Positions 15,450-22,315 of a stretch of DNA of 25,785 nt are shown piece by piece (the stretch's first letter is position 1; each line of letters starts with the position of its first letter). The position numbers and the translations under genes are program-made. The stretch is from an uncultured Selenomonadales bacterium (GTDB taxonomy: Bacteria > Bacillota > Negativicutes > Selenomonadales > Selenomonadaceae), in contig CAMVAG010000005.1 of NCBI GenBank assembly GCA_947165405.1, positions 1-25,785 of the forward strand. The letters run 5' to 3'. The notes under the pieces are model-generated. The model was not told the origin of the DNA. It ran no database searches and saw only the letters and a list, made by a program, of their open reading frames with translations.

Positions 15450-16631
15450 ATGGGGGCTAATGATGCGGCTATCAAGGAGGCGTTGAAAAAGCTTCGCCTT
15501 AACAAGGAGAAACAAAAAGCTCAAGACGATGCGGCGATAAAAAAAGCCCTCGTCACGATAAAAGTTTTCGGCGTGGGCGGCGGCGGCAACAGCGTCTTGA
15601 CACGAATTGCCGAAAGCGATTTTTTGGAAATTGAGTTGGTTGCGGTCAATACCGATTCGCACGCGTTGAGCTTTTCCAATCTCGACAAAATCAAAACGGT
15701 ACAAATCGGCGAACAACTGACAAAAGGTCGCGGCACCGGCGGCAGAGTCGAACTCGGTGAACAGGCTGCAAAAAATGATTCCGAACGCTTGAAAGACATG
15801 ATGCTTGGCGCGGACATGATTTTTATTACGGCAGGCATGGGCGGCGGCACCGGCACGGGCGCGGCTCCCGTTGTGGCACGTCTTGCAAAAGAACTGGGCA
15901 TGTTGACTGTCGGCGTTGTCACTGTTCCTTTCAGCTTCGAAGGTCGACGCAAGCAACGCATTGCCAACGAGGGTATCGTTCGTATGCAGTCGTATATGGA
16001 CGCGCTGATTGTCGTCAAGAACGATAACCTTATGAAGCTCCCCGAAAACAAAGATATTTCTATGGTCGATGCCTTTCACGCGGCGGATTCGGTCTTGCGG
16101 CAGGCGATTCGTTGCGTTGCCGAGCTGATTCTCACAATCGGCGTGATTAATGTTGACTTCGCCGACATGACGACGATTTTCCGACAGAGCGAATCAAGCG
16201 ATGCGATTTTGGGTATCGGCAGAAGCAATATCAGCGCGGTTAAAGCTGTGCAAGAAGCGATTCAAAGTCCGCTGATTGATAAATCTTTGAAAGGTGCACG
16301 CGGAATCATTTTGAACATCACGGGCGACGAAACGCTCCCGATTCACGACGTGAACGCCGCCGCAAGTTACATTTTCAGCCAAACCGAAGACGACGTGAAC
16401 ATTATTCTGGGCACGGTCATTGATAAGAGTATGAACGGCATGATTCAAGCGACGATTATCGCGACGGATTTCGCGGACAGCCTCGCGCTCAAGTCTCCCG
16501 TTGTCGAAACTCCCAAGTCAACCGTCACCGTGTCGAAGGGATTCAACTTCGAGGCACCGCAGCCTCCGCCTCCGCCGCAAAGCAATTTCCAAATGCCGAC
16601 GTTCACTTTCCGCCCGCGTGACCCAAAATGA
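15450..16631 (+). CDS. ftsZ: FtsZ-family GTPase, probable second FtsZ
   Basis: 393 residues from ATG 15450 (AGAGGA nine bases upstream). The FtsZ core is complete: GVGGGGNSV (41-49), AVNTDSHAL, KGRGTGGRVELG, the GTP signature AGMGGGTGTGAAP, and the T7 loop INVDFADM with both catalytic aspartates, so it should bind and hydrolyse GTP. Oddities: a lysine-rich N-terminal extension of about 35 residues containing two related units (DAAIKEAL, DDAAIKKAL); Ser in place of the second Asn of GGGGNNA; and a short Pro-rich linker (PQPPPPPQ) ending MPTFTFRPRDPK, which only loosely recalls the IPxFLR peptide that binds FtsA and ZipA. The gene sits outside any division (dcw) cluster and is co-translated with tcdA, so I infer a paralogue rather than the main FtsZ. 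Confidence 0.9.
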   Translation: MGANDAAIKEALKKLRLNKEKQKAQDDAAIKKALVTIKVFGVGGGGNSVLTRIAESDFLEIELVAVNTDSHALSFSNLDKIKTVQIGEQLTKGRGTGGRVELGEQAAKNDSERLKDMMLGADMIFITAGMGGGTGTGAAPVVARLAKELGMLTVGVVTVPFSFEGRRKQRIANEGIVRMQSYMDALIVVKNDNLMKLPENKDISMVDAFHAADSVLRQAIRCVAELILTIGVINVDFADMTTIFRQSESSDAILGIGRSNISAVKAVQEAIQSPLIDKSLKGARGIILNITGDETLPIHDVNAAASYIFSQTEDDVNIILGTVIDKSMNGMIQATIIATDFADSLALKSPVVETPKSTVTVSKGFNFEAPQPPPPPQSNFQMPTFTFRPRDPK

Positions 16632-17326
16632 AATTTCAACGGCTCAAGCTTTTAATCGGCGAGGAAAATTTTTCAAAGCTCACTGCGGCGACGGTTGCAA
16701 TCTTCGGAGTGGGCGGCGTTGGTTCGTTCGCGGTCGAGGCATTGGCGCGTTCGGGCATCGGGCATTTGATTTTGATTGACAAGGACAACATCGACGCGAC
16801 GAATATCAATCGACAAATTCACGCGCTGACCTCGACGGTCGGCAAGTCGAAAGTCGAAGTCATGCGCGAAAGAATTCTCGACATAAATCCCGCTGCGCAA
16901 GTCGATACGATTCAGAAATTTTTTTTGCCGGCGGAAGTCGTCGACGATTTTTTTATTTGCCGATATGATTATGTCGTCGACGCGATTGACACGCTGACCG
17001 CGAAAATTTTTTTGGTCGAGGAGTGTGTGCGGCGCGGGATAAAAATTATTTCGAGCATGGGCGCGGGCAACAAACTTGACCCGACACGCTTTAAGGTTTC
17101 GGATATTTTTCAAACGACGACAGACCCCGTTGCAAAAGTCATGCGCAAGCAACTTCGAGAACGCGGCATAAAAAATTTGAAAGTCGTTTGGTCTGACGAG
17201 GCGCCGAAAAAGCAATTAGGAATTAGGAATGAGGAATTAGGAATTATTTCAAGCGTCGCGTTTGTTCCGTCGGTCGCGGGATTGATTTTGGCGGGCGAAG
17301 TCGTCAAGGATTTGCTCAACGAATGA
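16628..17326 (+). CDS. tcdA: tRNA t6A dehydratase TcdA (ThiF/E1-like)
   Basis: 232 residues of the E1/ThiF superfamily. The ATP-binding FGVGGVGSFAVEALARSG, the LIDKDNIDATNINRQ segment and VDAIDTLTAK match TcdA (CsdL), which cyclises t6A to ct6A in tRNA. This agrees with tsaE and tsaB in the same run of genes. The ATG overlaps the ftsZ-like stop (ATGA). A 31-bp heptad repeat lies inside the gene in frame and encodes QLGIRNEELGI (residues 196-206), in a variable loop before the conserved SVAFVPSVAGLILAGEVVKDL tail. The reading frame stays open, so the protein is probably still functional. The gene ends overlapping csoR by 11 bases, tail to tail. Confidence 0.92.
   Translation: MKFQRLKLLIGEENFSKLTAATVAIFGVGGVGSFAVEALARSGIGHLILIDKDNIDATNINRQIHALTSTVGKSKVEVMRERILDINPAAQVDTIQKFFLPAEVVDDFFICRYDYVVDAIDTLTAKIFLVEECVRRGIKIISSMGAGNKLDPTRFKVSDIFQTTTDPVAKVMRKQLRERGIKNLKVVWSDEAPKKQLGIRNEELGIISSVAFVPSVAGLILAGEVVKDLLNE
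17214..17244 (+). repeat. Heptad repeat (AATTAGG-type) inside tcdA
   Basis: Thirty-one bases made of four 7-base units (AATTAGG, AATTAGG, AATGAGG, AATTAGG) plus AAT. The same 31 bases occur without mismatch at 22112-22142. The copy preserves the tcdA frame. Confidence 0.9.
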
Positions 17327-17624
17327 ATTGTTCAATGGCTTTGTTGAGCTTATCAATCTCGGCGGTGTCGCCGGTCTTTACCGCGTCAACGATGCAATGT
17401 TCGATGTGGTCTTTCAAAATGATTCGCCCGACGGCTTTAATCGCGGCGTCGACGGCTGACAGCTGAATCAAAACTTCGCTGCAGTCGCGCCCGTCCTCAA
17501 TCATTTTCTTTGTTGATTGCAAATGCCCGATAAGCCGCGCCATGCGATTCAAAACCGCTTTGGTCTGCGTGTGCGTGTGTGTGTGGCGAATTATCGTGCC
17601 GTCTTCAAGTTCGTGTTCGTGCAT
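17316..17624 (-). CDS. csoR: CsoR/FrmR-family metal- or stress-sensing repressor
   Basis: 102 residues, all-helical CsoR (DUF156) family. The conserved core NRMARLIGHLQSTKKMIEDGRDC carries the first sensor Cys, and the HIEHC segment supplies the His and second Cys of the copper-type Cys-His-Cys site. The N-terminus adds a His-rich stretch (HTHTHTQTK) after MHEHE, which may add metal binding. ATG 17624 has CGGAGG upstream. No copper ATPase or chaperone gene is adjacent, so the metal is not certain; nickel, sulfide or formaldehyde sensors share this fold. It is transcribed divergently from a 54-residue protein through overlapping promoters, which suggests autoregulation and control of that gene. 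Confidence 0.92.
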   Translation of the reverse strand: MHEHELEDGTIIRHTHTHTQTKAVLNRMARLIGHLQSTKKMIEDGRDCSEVLIQLSAVDAAIKAVGRIILKDHIEHCIVDAVKTGDTAEIDKLNKAIEQFIR

Positions 17625-17650
17625 GAGTTGCCTCCGAAAATTTTTTTGAA

Positions 17651-17679
17651 ATTTTATTTCATACGATTGACGGCGTCAA
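17651..17679 (-). promoter_or_regulatory. Promoter of csoR
   Basis: On the minus strand TTGACG (17679-17674), an exact 17-base spacer and TAAAAT (17656-17651) form a strong sigma-A-type promoter, giving a leader of about 20 bases to ATG 17624. Its -35 box is one half of the palindrome TTGACGGCGTCAA. Confidence 0.65.
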
Positions 17680-17695
17680 GAAAATTTGTTACAGT
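17667..17695 (+). promoter_or_regulatory. Promoter of the 54-residue protein gene, with shared operator-like dyad
   Basis: TTGACG (17667-17672), a 17-base spacer and TGT-TACAGT (-10 at 17690-17695, extended by an upstream TG). The palindrome TTGACGGCGTCAA (17667-17679) holds the -35 boxes of both this promoter and the csoR promoter, so one protein bound there would block both. It does not look like the known GC-rich CsoR operators. Confidence 0.6.
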
Positions 17696-17713
17696 TGCCG
17701 CGAGGTGATTGAT

Positions 17714-17878
17714 ATGGCTAAACCGAATATCGCGGGCAAGCTCAAAGAGTTGGCTCGTGACTTGAAAGAAGAGGAAAAATCCGGCGGCATAAAAAAACTC
17801 GGCGATAAAATCAAACAAGCCGAAGCGCGTAAAAAAGAATCGATTGACGGCGGCAAGTTGTCCGGTCGTAAAAATTGA
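17714..17878 (+). CDS. Small basic protein (54 residues), unknown function
   Basis: 54 residues, Lys/Glu-rich, predicted mostly helical in the first 40 residues (MAKPNIAGKLKELARDLKEE) with a Gly/Lys/Arg tail ending SGRKN. No Cys, His or membrane segment, so it is not an obvious metal chaperone. I do not recognise it. Support for it being real: a CGAGG ribosome site at 17701-17705 eight bases before ATG 17714, a good promoter upstream, and a rho-independent terminator starting four bases after the stop. GTG 17705 in the same frame is less likely, as it overlaps the ribosome site. It is probably controlled together with csoR. Confidence 0.75.
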   Translation: MAKPNIAGKLKELARDLKEEEKSGGIKKLGDKIKQAEARKKESIDGGKLSGRKN

Positions 17879-17881
17879 AAC

Positions 17882-17916
17882 AAAAAAGGCGGTCTCAACT
17901 TCGAGGCCGCTTTTGA
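17882..17916. terminator. Bidirectional rho-independent terminator
   Basis: A stem GGCGGTCTC / GAGGCCGC (one G-T pair) with a short loop is flanked by six A on the left and TTTT on the right, so it works in both directions. It would end the small-protein gene on the + strand and the ychF-containing operon on the - strand. Confidence 0.85.
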
Positions 17917-17929
17917 TTTTGAAAAGTTT

Positions 17930-19027
17930 TCAGACGTTGAAGCGGAAATAAGTCACGTCGCCGTCCTGCATGATGTAATCTTTGCCTTCGAGGCGAACAA
18001 GTCCTTTGTCGCGGGCGGCAGTGATTGAGCCGAGTTTAATCAGGTCGTCGTAGTTGACAATCTCCGCCCGAATAAATCCGCGTTCAATGTCGCTGTGAAT
18101 TTTGCCCGCCGCTTTGACCGCAGGCGTTCCTTTGGTGATTGTCCAAGCGCGGCATTCATCGGGACCCGCCGTCAAGAAAGTCATCAAGCCGAGCAAATCG
18201 AACGCAGCATGAATCAATCTGTCAAGCCCGGAACTTTCAAGCCCCAAGTCAGTCAAAAATTCTTGAGCCTCGTCCGCGTCGAGTTCCGCAATTTCAGATT
18301 CAACTTTCGCGCAAATGACGACGACTTGAGCCTCTTCTTTCGCGGCAAGCTTCCGAACTTTCGCAACGTGAGAATTTTCTTCCGCCAAATCTTCTTCGGC
18401 GACGTTTGCAATGTAAAGCGTTGGCTTGAGCGTCAAAAGGTTTGCATCGCGAATCATGAAAAGTTCTTCGGCGGTCAAGTTGAGACTTCGCGCAGGTTTT
18501 GCATTGTCGAGAGAATTTTTTACGCGCTCCAAAATTTCCGTTTCAAGTTTTGCGTCCTTGCTGCCCGATTTTAAAAGCTTGGCGACTTTGGCGAGGCGTT
18601 TTTCGACAACATCCAAATCCGCGAGGCAAAGCTCCGTTTGAATCGTATCAATATCGCGCAAAGGGTCAATCGTATCGGCGACGTGAGTTATGTTTTCGTC
18701 CTCGAAGCAGCGCACGACGTGAGCGATTGCGTCGACTTGCCGAATGTGTTCCAAAAATTTGTTGCCGAGTCCTTCGCCCTTCGAGGCACCCTTGACAAGC
18801 CCGGCAATGTCGACAAAGCGAACACTTGCGGGCGTCGTCTTCTTCGAGTTGTAAAGTTTCGTCAAGACTTCGAGGCGCGAATCGGGAACGGCAACGACTC
18901 CGACATTCGGCTCAATCGTGCAGAAAGGATAATTCGCCGCCTCCGCGCCCGCCTTAGTTATCGCATTGAACAGCGTCGACTTGCCGACATTGGGCAGCCC
19001 GACGATACCGACTTCCAAATTACTCAT
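17930..19027 (-). CDS. ychF: Ribosome-associated ATPase YchF
   Basis: 365 residues, the usual length. YchF (OLA1) is an Obg-family P-loop protein that prefers ATP and binds ribosomes. G1 is GLPNVGKST (10-18), and the G3 region reads VDIAGLVKGASKGEGLGNKF. The NKxD motif is replaced by NVAE, the substitution linked to ATP preference. The C-terminal TGS-like domain ends DGDVTYFRFNV. ATG 19027 has CGGAGGA upstream. It is the last gene of the large minus-strand unit, 19 bases after rnhB, and is followed by a terminator. Confidence 0.96.
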   Translation of the reverse strand: MSNLEVGIVGLPNVGKSTLFNAITKAGAEAANYPFCTIEPNVGVVAVPDSRLEVLTKLYNSKKTTPASVRFVDIAGLVKGASKGEGLGNKFLEHIRQVDAIAHVVRCFEDENITHVADTIDPLRDIDTIQTELCLADLDVVEKRLAKVAKLLKSGSKDAKLETEILERVKNSLDNAKPARSLNLTAEELFMIRDANLLTLKPTLYIANVAEEDLAEENSHVAKVRKLAAKEEAQVVVICAKVESEIAELDADEAQEFLTDLGLESSGLDRLIHAAFDLLGLMTFLTAGPDECRAWTITKGTPAVKAAGKIHSDIERGFIRAEIVNYDDLIKLGSITAARDKGLVRLEGKDYIMQDGDVTYFRFNV

Positions 19028-19046
19028 GAATCTTCCTCCGTTAATT

Positions 19047-19688
19047 TTAAAGACTTTTGACGGGATTAAACGAGCGGCGATGAATCGGACAAGCTCCGAT
19101 TTTTTTTATCGCGTCGAGGTGTTCCTTCGTGCCGTAGCCGCGATTGCGTTCAAAGCCGTAGCCGGGATAATCCGCAGCCCATTTGTCAGCGAGGCGGTCG
19201 CGTGTGACTTTGGCGATAATCGAGGCGGCGGCAATCGAGGCGGAAAGTCTGTCGCCGTGAACAATCGAGCGCGAAAAAATTTTTTCCCCGAAGTCAACTT
19301 TCATGGCGTCAGTCAAAACAATTTCCGGCTGAACTTTCAAACCTTCGACGGCTCGTTTCATGCCTTCCAGCGTTGCTTGATAGATATTCAGCGAATCAAT
19401 CTCTTGCGGCTCAACGGCAACGACATTCCAACTTATCGCCTCCGAAATAATTTTGTCGTAGAGAATTTCGCGGACTTTGGCGGAAATTTTTTTTGAATCG
19501 TCAAGCCGCTCAAGATATAAATTTTCGGGAAGAATCACTGCCGCCACGACGACCGAACCGATTAAAGAGCCGCGACCAGCCTCGTCGACGCCCGCGATTA
19601 AATCAAAACCTTTGGCGCGAGCCGCGTCCTCGAATCTGTAAAGTTTTTGAACGCGCTCAATGTCCGCCGAAATCGAAAATTTTTTCAT
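19047..19688 (-). CDS. rnhB: Ribonuclease HII
   Basis: 213 residues. RNase HII cuts RNA in RNA-DNA hybrids and removes single ribonucleotides from DNA. The catalytic pair D35-E36 sits in GVDEAGRG, LDDSKKIS follows, and a third Asp is in VLTDAMKVD. The segment after GVDEAGRG reads SLIGSVVVAAV, where PLAGPVVAAAV is usual; this is conservative except for the lost prolines. The tail IGACPIHRRSF is typical. I chose ATG 19688, though GGAGA is 12 bases away; an in-frame TTG at 19694 is better spaced and adds two residues. Confidence 0.94.
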   Translation of the reverse strand: MKKFSISADIERVQKLYRFEDAARAKGFDLIAGVDEAGRGSLIGSVVVAAVILPENLYLERLDDSKKISAKVREILYDKIISEAISWNVVAVEPQEIDSLNIYQATLEGMKRAVEGLKVQPEIVLTDAMKVDFGEKIFSRSIVHGDRLSASIAAASIIAKVTRDRLADKWAADYPGYGFERNRGYGTKEHLDAIKKIGACPIHRRSFNPVKSL

Positions 19689-19715
19689 AAACAAAATCAC
19701 TCTCCGGAAAATTTT

Positions 19716-20987
19716 TCATTTGTCCTCGTGTTCTTTGTAAAATAAAATTTCCGTCACCATGCAGAAAAGTGCAAAGACTGTTGCGGCGAGCCCGCGATAT
19801 GTAAAAAATGCGTGAATGTGCGAATGCCCGCTTGCTGCCGCGTACCACACAAAAGGCAACGCGGCAGGAAACAAATACGGCAAAATTTTTCGGCGTGTGA
19901 GGAGGCGTCTGTATCGAATCAAAAAGTACAGCAAAAAAATTATCGCGACAAAGATAAAAATTCTAATCGGCCCGTGCCCGAAGACCGCAATATTTCTTTG
20001 AACTGCTCCCAACGAACTGATTTGCCAGCCCGCTTCCGTCAAAGCGTTGTTCATTTGCAAGTAGACAAAAATTTGGTGAAGGGCGTCCGTGAAAGTTTCG
20101 TGCCCCGTCAAAATCTGCGCGACAAGCCATTTGCCCGACCACATGCCGACATAGCCGACGCCCCAAGAAAATAAAAGCCCCGTCATCAATTTCAAAACGT
20201 GCGCGAGATTTTTTTTCAGAAGTTCTCGGCGGTTGAGCAGATAAAACACAGTCAACGGCAAGGCGACGGAAAAAATCGGGTAAGTCAAAAAATCCGTGAA
20301 CGCAACGATTATTCCGATTGCCGCAAAAAAATAATTGTAGAGGTCTTCGCCGAAGAGGCGATTATTTTTTTTGAGCATGAAAATTATCGCCGTCAACGTC
20401 ACGATATAAATCGACGAAAACTGAAACGACATCGACACCGAAACCAAATTTAACACCATGACGGCGGCGGCGAAGGCAAACGCGTACACGCTGCCCAAAA
20501 CTTTTTGAAACATCATCAATGCCGCGACGAACAAGATAAAATCCGCGTAAGCGAGCAACATGCGCAAATGATTTACTCGCATCATCATGAGCAACGGCTT
20601 GATTACCGCAAGGTAGCCGTGCCAATAACGCGGATAAATTATTTCGTGCAAGCCGGTCGTGTCGCCGCGCAAAACTTTTATCAACGCGTCAACCGGCTTT
20701 TCATCTTGTCGCAAGCCGAAGCGCGGATTCAGCATTGCCGAATCGATTGTATTTTTTATCGGGTGCGTGACTTCCAGCAAAATTATCGCGTCCGTGAAGT
20801 TGTCAAGCTTTGAATGTTCGCCCAGTGCCCAAGAAGGATAAGTGCCCTCGCGTTCGTAAAGCGGTAAACTTTCGCGAACATTTTGGACAACGCGCTCCGT
20901 CGGCAAAGAGTATGTCAAAATCATCAAAGCCGCGCCGATAAAAATACTCAACGCGACGCCGGCGATTATTTTCAAAAATTTTTTCAA
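19716..20987 (-). CDS. Polytopic membrane protein, likely surface-polysaccharide related
   Basis: 423 residues with about ten hydrophobic helices. The first helix is followed by an extracytoplasmic segment SLPTERVVQNVRESLPLYEREG and then KLDNFTDAIIL. I recall that pattern in unassigned membrane proteins of Firmicute polysaccharide clusters, but I cannot name the family. The start is TTG 20987: GAGGAG overlapping the lptF/G stop lies five bases upstream, and the first in-frame Met is far inside. Translation is thus probably coupled to lptF/G. A GT-C-like transferase or a polysaccharide polymerase is conceivable; no catalytic motif is evident. Confidence 0.65.
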   Translation of the reverse strand: MKKFLKIIAGVALSIFIGAALMILTYSLPTERVVQNVRESLPLYEREGTYPSWALGEHSKLDNFTDAIILLEVTHPIKNTIDSAMLNPRFGLRQDEKPVDALIKVLRGDTTGLHEIIYPRYWHGYLAVIKPLLMMMRVNHLRMLLAYADFILFVAALMMFQKVLGSVYAFAFAAAVMVLNLVSVSMSFQFSSIYIVTLTAIIFMLKKNNRLFGEDLYNYFFAAIGIIVAFTDFLTYPIFSVALPLTVFYLLNRRELLKKNLAHVLKLMTGLLFSWGVGYVGMWSGKWLVAQILTGHETFTDALHQIFVYLQMNNALTEAGWQISSLGAVQRNIAVFGHGPIRIFIFVAIIFLLYFLIRYRRLLTRRKILPYLFPAALPFVWYAAASGHSHIHAFFTYRGLAATVFALFCMVTEILFYKEHEDK

Positions 20988-20996
20988 AACCGCTCC

Positions 20997-22091
20997 TCAC
21001 TTGCTTGCACGATAAATTAGGATGAAGCCCGCAATTAATCCTATGACGTTCGGAATCCACACGGCATACATCGGCGGGATTGCTCCGCCGCGAGCGATTG
21101 CATTGGCGAGCGTCATGATTGCATAGTACAGGAAAATTATAATGACGCTCAAGGCGAAGCCCATTGAAGACGGCGTTCTCGTCGGTTGAAGTCCGAGCGG
21201 CACTCCGACAAGCGCGAAGATTAAACTTGCCATAGGCACCGTGACCCGCTGATAAAGTTCCGTTTCAAGTTTGGCGGTGTTTGCGTATTGCGATTTCATG
21301 ATTTCGATTTGCGCTTTGAGTTCGCTCATTGTGAGTTCTTCGGGCTTTTTCTGTTCGCGAACGATTTGGCGAGGGCTTGCCTTGACCGGAAGGATTTGCC
21401 TGTCGAATTTCATCGTGTGAGTTCGTTGCTCGTCAGATAAATCATAAATCATGCCGTCATGCATAACCCATTCCTCGTTCTTCCACTCGGCGAAGGTCGC
21501 ATTCTCGACGTGCGTAACTTTTCCGTCCTCGCTGAAAACTTGCATCGTCACGCCTTCCAAAATTTCGTTCTTCGCGTTGTATTCGCGGGCGTAAATCAAT
21601 CGCTCCATGCGTTCGCCCGTCAACTCTTTAACGATAATGTGGTCTTGGCTTTTGAGCTCGGTGTTGCCTTGAATCTCGTAGTAAACGACGTTGTTATAAG
21701 CGGTGTTCGCCCAAGGCACGACGTGTTCGTTGAAGAGAATCGCGCAGATTGAAACTATGACGCCCAAAAAAATCGCGGGCGCGGCAATTCGCCCGAAACT
21801 TATCCCGCAAGACTTCATGGCAGTTATCTCGCTCGAACTCGACAGCCGCCCGAAAGTCAAAAGCGTCGCCAAGAGCATTGACATAGGGAAAGTCCACATG
21901 ATTATATTTGGCAAGCCGTAGACAAAAATTTTAACTACGGAGGAAAGACTCGCGCCGTAGTCGGTTATGTATCTCGCGATTCTGAAAAGCGTTCCCGAAC
22001 CGATAAACACCGCCGTGAACGCGCATATCGCAAACAAAAACGCAAAGACGACTTCTTGAAAAATATATCTGTCAAGTATTCTAAGGCGCAT
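20997..22091 (-). CDS. LPS export permease LptF/LptG family
   Basis: 364 residues of the YjgP/YjgQ family. There are three helices before and three after a central periplasmic jellyroll domain (about residues 130-260). LSSSSEITAMKSCGIS (about 80-95) is the conserved coupling-helix region that contacts LptB, and the last third has VPMASLIFALVGVPLG. In proteobacteria LptF and LptG form a heterodimer; only one is encoded here, so either the second is elsewhere or the protein acts as a homodimer. ATG 22091 has GGAGG seven bases upstream. The start follows a long heptad-repeat hairpin whose edge is 20 bases away. Confidence 0.93.
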   Translation of the reverse strand: MRLRILDRYIFQEVVFAFLFAICAFTAVFIGSGTLFRIARYITDYGASLSSVVKIFVYGLPNIIMWTFPMSMLLATLLTFGRLSSSSEITAMKSCGISFGRIAAPAIFLGVIVSICAILFNEHVVPWANTAYNNVVYYEIQGNTELKSQDHIIVKELTGERMERLIYAREYNAKNEILEGVTMQVFSEDGKVTHVENATFAEWKNEEWVMHDGMIYDLSDEQRTHTMKFDRQILPVKASPRQIVREQKKPEELTMSELKAQIEIMKSQYANTAKLETELYQRVTVPMASLIFALVGVPLGLQPTRTPSSMGFALSVIIIFLYYAIMTLANAIARGGAIPPMYAVWIPNVIGLIAGFILIYRASK

Positions 22092-22111
22092 TCAAAGACC
22101 TCCGTAAAAAT

Positions 22112-22191
22112 AATTAGGAATTAGGAATGAGGAATTAGGAATGATTACGTTGAGAATTTAATTCCTCATTCCTAATTCCCAATTCCTAATT
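22112..22191. repeat. Long imperfect hairpin built of AATTAGG-type heptads
   Basis: Two 32-base arms (22112-22143 and 22160-22191) are inverted copies matching at 28 of 32 positions around a 16-base loop. Each arm is four 7-base units of the AATTAGG/AATGAGG type. The left arm shares 31 identical bases with 17214-17244 in tcdA. The element interrupts relE and lies just before lptF/G in the operon. No transposase is encoded, so it looks like a small non-autonomous mobile or extragenic palindromic repeat. Confidence 0.9.
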
Positions 22192-22315
22192 GAATTTTTT
22201 CACAGCCCTCAAGATTTTTTTCAAGCCAATTTACTATGCGCACCCGAACTGAGGAGTCCATCTTCTTCAATTTCTTGCGAGCAACAGGCGATATTTTCAC
22301 TTTGTACGATTTCAT
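22172..22315 (-). pseudogene. Truncated RelE/ParE-family toxin remnant
   Basis: The frame from ATG 22315 (GGAG ten bases upstream) reads MKSYKVKISPVARKKLKKMD, then RVRIVNWLEKNLEGCE, an unmistakable RelE/ParE toxin N-terminal half. In intact relatives GCE is followed by NPR and about 45 more residues holding the catalytic strands. Here the frame enters the heptad-repeat hairpin right after GCEK, continues IQLGIGN and stops at 22174-22172, for 47 residues instead of about 85-90. The RNase core is missing, so it should be inactive. It overlaps the 3' end of the antitoxin gene in another frame, the normal arrangement of such modules but with a larger overlap. Confidence 0.85.

Noticed and set aside
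22112..22191. CRISPR array or tandem satellite at the heptad repeats
   Set aside because: Units are 7 bases without spacers and are arranged as one inverted pair; no cas genes are near.
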